From assembly GCF_032302195.1 (NCBI RefSeq), contig NZ_CP135275.1, forward strand, positions 1,240,001 through 1,304,000: a stretch of 64,000 nucleotides of DNA. The letters run 5' to 3'. This stretch comes from Paenibacillus sp. MMS20-IR301. GTDB lineage: Bacteria > Bacillota > Bacilli > Paenibacillales > Paenibacillaceae. How positions within the stretch are numbered: the first letter of the stretch is position 1; the number at the start of each line of letters is the position of its first letter. The notes under the pieces were generated by a model. The model saw nothing but the letters and a program-made list of their open reading frames with translations, ran no database searches and was not told where the DNA came from. The position numbers and the translations under genes were made by a program. Positions 60,548-64,000 of this stretch are shown here, one piece after another.

Positions 60548-62704
60548 ATGAATATCGGGTCACTTATTCGCGGCTTGCTTGGAGACACCAAAGCGGGAGA
60601 AGCTAAAACTGTTGAACTGAAGGAAGGTCAGGTTGTTCGCGGCGTAGTACTCAGCGTATCTGATTCAGGTAAAGAGGCTGTTGTACAGATTCAGGGAACC
60701 CCTGTCCGCGCAGAGCTGGAAACACCGCTTGCCGCCGGCCAGACCTTGAATCTGCAGGTGGGCTCGCCCGGCGAAGGCGGATTGCCGGTTCTTAAGCCGG
60801 TCACACTGGGTGAAGCTGCACTATCTTCGCCGCAAAGCATGGGCGAGGCTATCGAATCGCTGGGGCTGGCGAATTCCAAAGCCGGGCGGGAGATCATTCA
60901 GGCCATGCAGTCCGGGGGCCTGGCCCTGACAAAGGAGACAGCAGCGAAGCTGGATGCAGTCATGAACGCCAAACCTCCCGGCGTGCCGGCTTCAGAGTGG
61001 CTGGAAGCGGCGGTCATCTCCGTGAAGCGCGGGTTGCCGGTTACTGCGGAGAGCGTGAGGGGACTGCAGCAGGCTGTGTTCGGGCCGAAGCTGCATCAGT
61101 TGCTGGCTAAGCTGGAGACTGAGCTTCACGTATGGGCTCAGCAGCAGGATGCTGAGGGGAGTGAGGCCTCAGCAGGAACGGCTAAGCCGCCAGCGGGGAA
61201 CGGACCGGCTGCATCTGCTCCTGCCCCTGCCCCAACAAATGCAGGGAATTCTGCTGCTTCAGCCGGACAGCCGGGACTGGCGGCAGAGCCGGAGACTGCT
61301 GGCGGCAGACCTGCCGGCTCTGCTTCTGTTACGGGAGCTGCTTCTCCGGCGGAAGGGCAAACGCGACTGGTACAGGACCTGACAAGCGGCGCTGGTAATA
61401 CAGGAGCAATCCGGCAGGCTGATGGTCCGGCAGGACCGAGTGCTGATGCAGCAGCTGTTATAAATGCCGGTCCGGCGGATGGAGAGGAACCCTCCGCAGG
61501 GGCTGGCCCGAAGCTGGGAGCAGCAGCTGGAGCTGACCCTGCGGCTGCCGGAGCTGCACAGGCGGACGGCGGGCCGGAGGCGGCAGGACCCGCAGCGGCG
61601 CGGGCAGGCAGACCTGCTGATCCGGCCGCAGCAGGGACTGTCCGCACGGATGGCGAGCCGGAGGCGGCAAGACCGGGTGCTGCCCGGCCCGCCGGCGGTA
61701 CCGATCCAGCCGCTTCCGCGCCTGCACGCGCGGGCGGCAACCCGGAGGCTGCCGCAGCTACAGCGGCGCAGGCGGGCGGCGCTGTAGCTGCGGGCCGGCA
61801 TGAGGCCGCAGCCCCGCGGGAGGCTGCCGCTGCGCAGCTGGCAGCCGGCACTGACCCGCAGCCGCAGCCCCGTGCTGCGGCCTCCGGGCCGGCCCTGCTC
61901 GCGAAGCTGCAGGGCGTGCTGACCCAGCTGCGCGGCAGCCTGCCGCAGCTCGCCGGGGACCCGCCCGCCTCCGGTGCGGCGGGCAACACCGCCCCGCCCG
62001 TCCAGGCCTCCTCCGATACGGAGGCCTGGGTAGGGCGGGTGCTGAAGCTGCTCGGTGCGGAGCACGAGCAGCAGGCCGTGCGCGGCGGCGGGGCCGGGGC
62101 CGCGGGCGGGCGCGAAGCAGCGCTGCCGGCTGCGGCGCTGCAGGGAGCGTCCGGCGGCGCGGATGAAGCCGCCGGGACGCTCAAGGGCGTGCTGCTGCAG
62201 ATGCTTGGCGCAAGCGAGGTGCCGCCCGCGGTCAAGGATGCCGCGGGCCAGCTTGTCCAGCAGCTGACGGGCCAGCAGCTGCTGCTGAATACGGACCGCA
62301 CCGCGCCGTTCGCGCAGGTGACGATGTTCCTGCCGCTGCGCGGACCGGACGGCCAGGAGACGGCCTCCGTCCATATCCAGTCGCGGCGCGGCCGCAAAGG
62401 AGAGCTGGATGCGGCGAACTGCCGCCTGTGGTTTGACCTGGACATGAAACAGCTCGGCCAGACGATGGTGGATGTGCAGGTGGCAAGCAAAATTGTCAGC
62501 CTCAAGCTGCATAACAATGAGCCGTGGGTGCTGGAGCTGCTGGAAGGGCGCCGTGAAGAGATTAAGACAGCAGTTGAGGGCATCGGTTACCAGCTGTCCA
62601 GCCTGCGCACTGAGCCGTTGCCGGAGCCGGGGGCAGCGGCGGTGTCTGCCAAGCAGGCAGATTATGTGCCGGATGCCTACAAAGGAGTAGATTACCGTAT
62701 ATGA
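60548..62704 (+). CDS. FliK-like protein with long disordered middle (YlqG position)
   Basis: 718 residues. The N-terminal ~130 residues are structured (ELKEGQVVRGVVLSVSDSG, a small beta-barrel). Residues ~190-480 are extremely Ala/Gly/Pro-rich and surely disordered. The C-terminal ~150 residues match the flagellar hook-length control (Flg_hook) domain (FLPLRGPDGQETASVHIQSR, LWFDLDMKQLGQTMVDVQV). It occupies the place of ylqG, with the FlhB-like gene overlapping its end. No flagellar genes are nearby; the role is unknown. Confidence 0.75.
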   Translation: MNIGSLIRGLLGDTKAGEAKTVELKEGQVVRGVVLSVSDSGKEAVVQIQGTPVRAELETPLAAGQTLNLQVGSPGEGGLPVLKPVTLGEAALSSPQSMGEAIESLGLANSKAGREIIQAMQSGGLALTKETAAKLDAVMNAKPPGVPASEWLEAAVISVKRGLPVTAESVRGLQQAVFGPKLHQLLAKLETELHVWAQQQDAEGSEASAGTAKPPAGNGPAASAPAPAPTNAGNSAASAGQPGLAAEPETAGGRPAGSASVTGAASPAEGQTRLVQDLTSGAGNTGAIRQADGPAGPSADAAAVINAGPADGEEPSAGAGPKLGAAAGADPAAAGAAQADGGPEAAGPAAARAGRPADPAAAGTVRTDGEPEAARPGAARPAGGTDPAASAPARAGGNPEAAAATAAQAGGAVAAGRHEAAAPREAAAAQLAAGTDPQPQPRAAASGPALLAKLQGVLTQLRGSLPQLAGDPPASGAAGNTAPPVQASSDTEAWVGRVLKLLGAEHEQQAVRGGGAGAAGGREAALPAAALQGASGGADEAAGTLKGVLLQMLGASEVPPAVKDAAGQLVQQLTGQQLLLNTDRTAPFAQVTMFLPLRGPDGQETASVHIQSRRGRKGELDAANCRLWFDLDMKQLGQTMVDVQVASKIVSLKLHNNEPWVLELLEGRREEIKTAVEGIGYQLSSLRTEPLPEPGAAAVSAKQADYVPDAYKGVDYRI

Positions 62705-63006
62705 GTGATGAGCCTAAGACTGAAATTTCGCGAAATCTCAAAAAGGCAGTCGCCCTCAAATATACCCCCGGTCAAAATGAAGCGCCGGTCGTAGTAGCCA
62801 AGGGTCAAGGCTCAGTTGCGGATATCATTCTGCAAAAAGCGAAAGAGAACGGTGTGGCCGTTCAGGAGGATGCGGCGCTGGTAGAGGTTCTGTCCAAGCT
62901 TGATCTCGATCAGCAGATTCCGCCGCAGCTCTACCAGCTGGTCGCGGAAATTCTGAGCTATGTGTATCAGAGTGACCGTTCAGCCGGGGAACGGAGAATG
63001 AAGTGA
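62701..63006 (+). CDS. FlhB C-terminal-domain homologue (YlqH)
   Basis: 101 residues resembling only the cytoplasmic domain of FlhB/YscU (AVALKYTPGQNEAPVVVAKG, IILQKAKENGVAVQED, IPPQLYQLVAEILSYVY). The autocleavage NPTH of true FlhB is absent and is replaced by KYTPG at the start. The ATG overlaps the upstream stop. YlqH proteins are widespread companions of YlqG; the function is unknown. Confidence 0.88.
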   Translation: MSDEPKTEISRNLKKAVALKYTPGQNEAPVVVAKGQGSVADIILQKAKENGVAVQEDAALVEVLSKLDLDQQIPPQLYQLVAEILSYVYQSDRSAGERRMK

Positions 63007-63389
63007 AACCTGCGTCAGAGGGAGAGCCCTTCTCCCGTAAGCAGAAGGGGGCGGCTGCCGAGCAGGCGGCATGTTTGTATCTGTCCACCCGGGGATACCT
63101 GATCAGGGAATGCAACTGGCGCTGCCGCAGCGGTGAGCTGGATGTGATTGCTGAGCATGAAGGGGAGATTGTCTTCGTTGAAGTACGCAGCCGCAGCGGA
63201 GCGGGTGTACAGGGAACCGCGGAAGAGTCGGTGGATAACCGCAAAATCCGCCAGGTCAGGAATACGGCGCAGGTATATCTGCATATGAAGGCCTTGCATC
63301 TTGCGGTAATTTCCTTTGATGTGATTGCCGTGCAGCTTAATCCGGATCTCAGTGTGGCATCACTGCGGCATATCCGTAAGGCATTTTGA
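63003..63389 (+). CDS. YraN family protein (UPF0102), nuclease-like fold
   Basis: 128 residues from GTG 63003, overlapping the ylqH stop. RKQKGAAAEQAACLYLSTRGY, ELDVIAEHEGEIVFVEVRSR and the Gln/Lys-rich helix (NRKIRQVRNTAQVYL) form the restriction-endonuclease-like core with an E-x-D...E-x-R/K pattern. The natural role is unresolved; relatives are linked to DNA processing. Confidence 0.9.
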   Translation: MKPASEGEPFSRKQKGAAAEQAACLYLSTRGYLIRECNWRCRSGELDVIAEHEGEIVFVEVRSRSGAGVQGTAEESVDNRKIRQVRNTAQVYLHMKALHLAVISFDVIAVQLNPDLSVASLRHIRKAF

Positions 63390-63520
63390 TTTTTTTTGAT
63401 AATTATCTGCGAAAAACATAATTTTCCCCTTGACACTACCTCGGCTTCATGGGTCATTTCTCAAAAGAAATGGGTAAACATTAGTGTATCTTTTAATGCA
63501 CCATGAGGAGGGCTGCCAGA

Positions 63521-63934
63521 GTGACTAATCAACCGATTGATATACAGGTGAGTTTTACTTGCCAATATTGTGAACACAAAGTAGTGGCAGAGCTTGGCGG
63601 AGAGCCCTTGTCAGTGATCTGCTGTAGCCATTGTAACAAGACATTTACCGTTATGCGGCCGAATATAGCGGAAGAAATATTGATTGACTGGGAGAATGAG
63701 GCATTATTCCATAAGATGCGCGCCGAGCAGACTGAAAGCAGCAACAGCAGTCTCCTGTCACTGGTCATAAACGTGATTGAACTGCTGACCTGGAGAGACA
63801 AGGGCAACGGGCAGGTCGAGGCGATTAAGGCAATGCGGCAGTGGCTGATTGATCATGAGGAGGCCCCGCCGCTGGCGGAGCTGATTCAGATGGATACAAA
63901 CCGCCGGTCTTCCAAGCGTAACTGGAATAAATAA
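63521..63934 (+). CDS. Zinc-ribbon protein of unknown function
   Basis: 137 residues from GTG 63521, 9 nt after GAGGAGGG; an in-frame ATG at 63503 overlaps that ribosome site and is rejected. The N-terminal C-x2-C (FTCQYCEHK) and second C-x2-C (ICCSHCNKTF) form a likely zinc ribbon. The rest is helical. No family was recognised. TTGACA at 63430-63435 may be the -35 of its promoter; a matching -10 is weak. Confidence 0.7.
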   Translation: MTNQPIDIQVSFTCQYCEHKVVAELGGEPLSVICCSHCNKTFTVMRPNIAEEILIDWENEALFHKMRAEQTESSNSSLLSLVINVIELLTWRDKGNGQVEAIKAMRQWLIDHEEAPPLAELIQMDTNRRSSKRNWNK

Positions 63935-63968
63935 GTCTACAGCTGGTATGCGGAAAGGAGAAGGCGGA

Positions 63969-64000
63969 TTGTCCACTGTATATTTTACTTCGGATCATCA
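63969..64000 (+). CDS. Start of a probable metallophosphoesterase (cut by window end)
   Basis: A TTG at 63969 has GAAAGGAG ~8 nt upstream and opens MSTVYFTSDHH-, the typical first strand and D-x-H metal motif of calcineurin-like phosphoesterases. Only ten codons are in the window, so the identification is tentative. It overlaps no other gene and follows the zinc-ribbon gene in the same direction. Confidence 0.5.
   Translation, partial: MSTVYFTSDH

Noticed and set aside
61138..62583. Long minus-strand open frames opposite the FliK-like gene
   Set aside because: They arise from the GC-rich Ala/Pro/Gly codons of the plus-strand gene and have no ribosome site or domain pattern.

Overview
The window looks like a chromosomal segment of a Paenibacillus-type Firmicute. 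The evidence is the conserved ylxM-ffh-rpsP-khpA-rimM-trmD-rplS-lepB-rbgA-rnhB order, strong AGGAGG-type ribosome binding sites with frequent GTG/TTG starts, several copper-amine-oxidase-type stalk-domain exported proteins, and roughly balanced GC outside one AT-rich block. No rRNA, tRNA or CRISPR array was recognised. The first and last genes are cut by the window edges.

1-5.1 kb is a methionine-type ABC transporter operon (metN-metI-metQ). It carries an inserted URO-D/MtaA-type zinc methyltransferase and ends with a ProC-like reductase and a VOC-fold protein. 5.1-12.9 kb holds unlinked accessory genes: a DUF4085-like protein, a stalk-domain protein, a kinase-like phosphotransferase, an ArsR regulator with an MFS pump under a shared operator motif, a GH5 endoglucanase and an alpha/beta hydrolase. 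13-32 kb is a plastic accessory zone. It has a MerR regulator with two HTH domains, two intact copies and one decayed copy of an XRE/DUF6809-like cassette, small exported proteins, a TetR-SDR pair, a membrane-anchored serine hydrolase, two CPBP-type membrane proteins, a decayed large serine recombinase, and an AT-rich two-gene module. That module encodes a 1252-residue transmembrane YobI-like P-loop NTPase and a zinc-finger protein, and is the best candidate here for an undescribed conflict/defence system.

32.4-47.9 kb is mixed core metabolism and regulation: a YyaL-type thioredoxin-domain protein, PaaX-like regulator, UPF0173 hydrolase, DegV, carbonic anhydrase, M32 carboxypeptidase and hemolysin III. 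It also has a low-complexity lipoprotein with a 114-bp tandem repeat, and intergenic regions rich in a dispersed CTGCA...TACAACA motif. 47.9-64 kb is the secretion and translation cluster. Here trmD and rplS are split by about 3.3 kb of small accessory genes and a possible stand-alone small RNA, and rbgA and rnhB are split by a 1661-bp insertion sequence with perfect inverted repeats and a 5-bp target duplication. The window ends with the FliK-like/FlhB-like/YraN genes, a zinc-ribbon protein and the start of a probable metallophosphoesterase.

Start codons were chosen by ribosome binding site position and family length. Where the longest open frame begins upstream, the entry says so. All functional names rest on recognising sequence motifs by eye; no database search was run.
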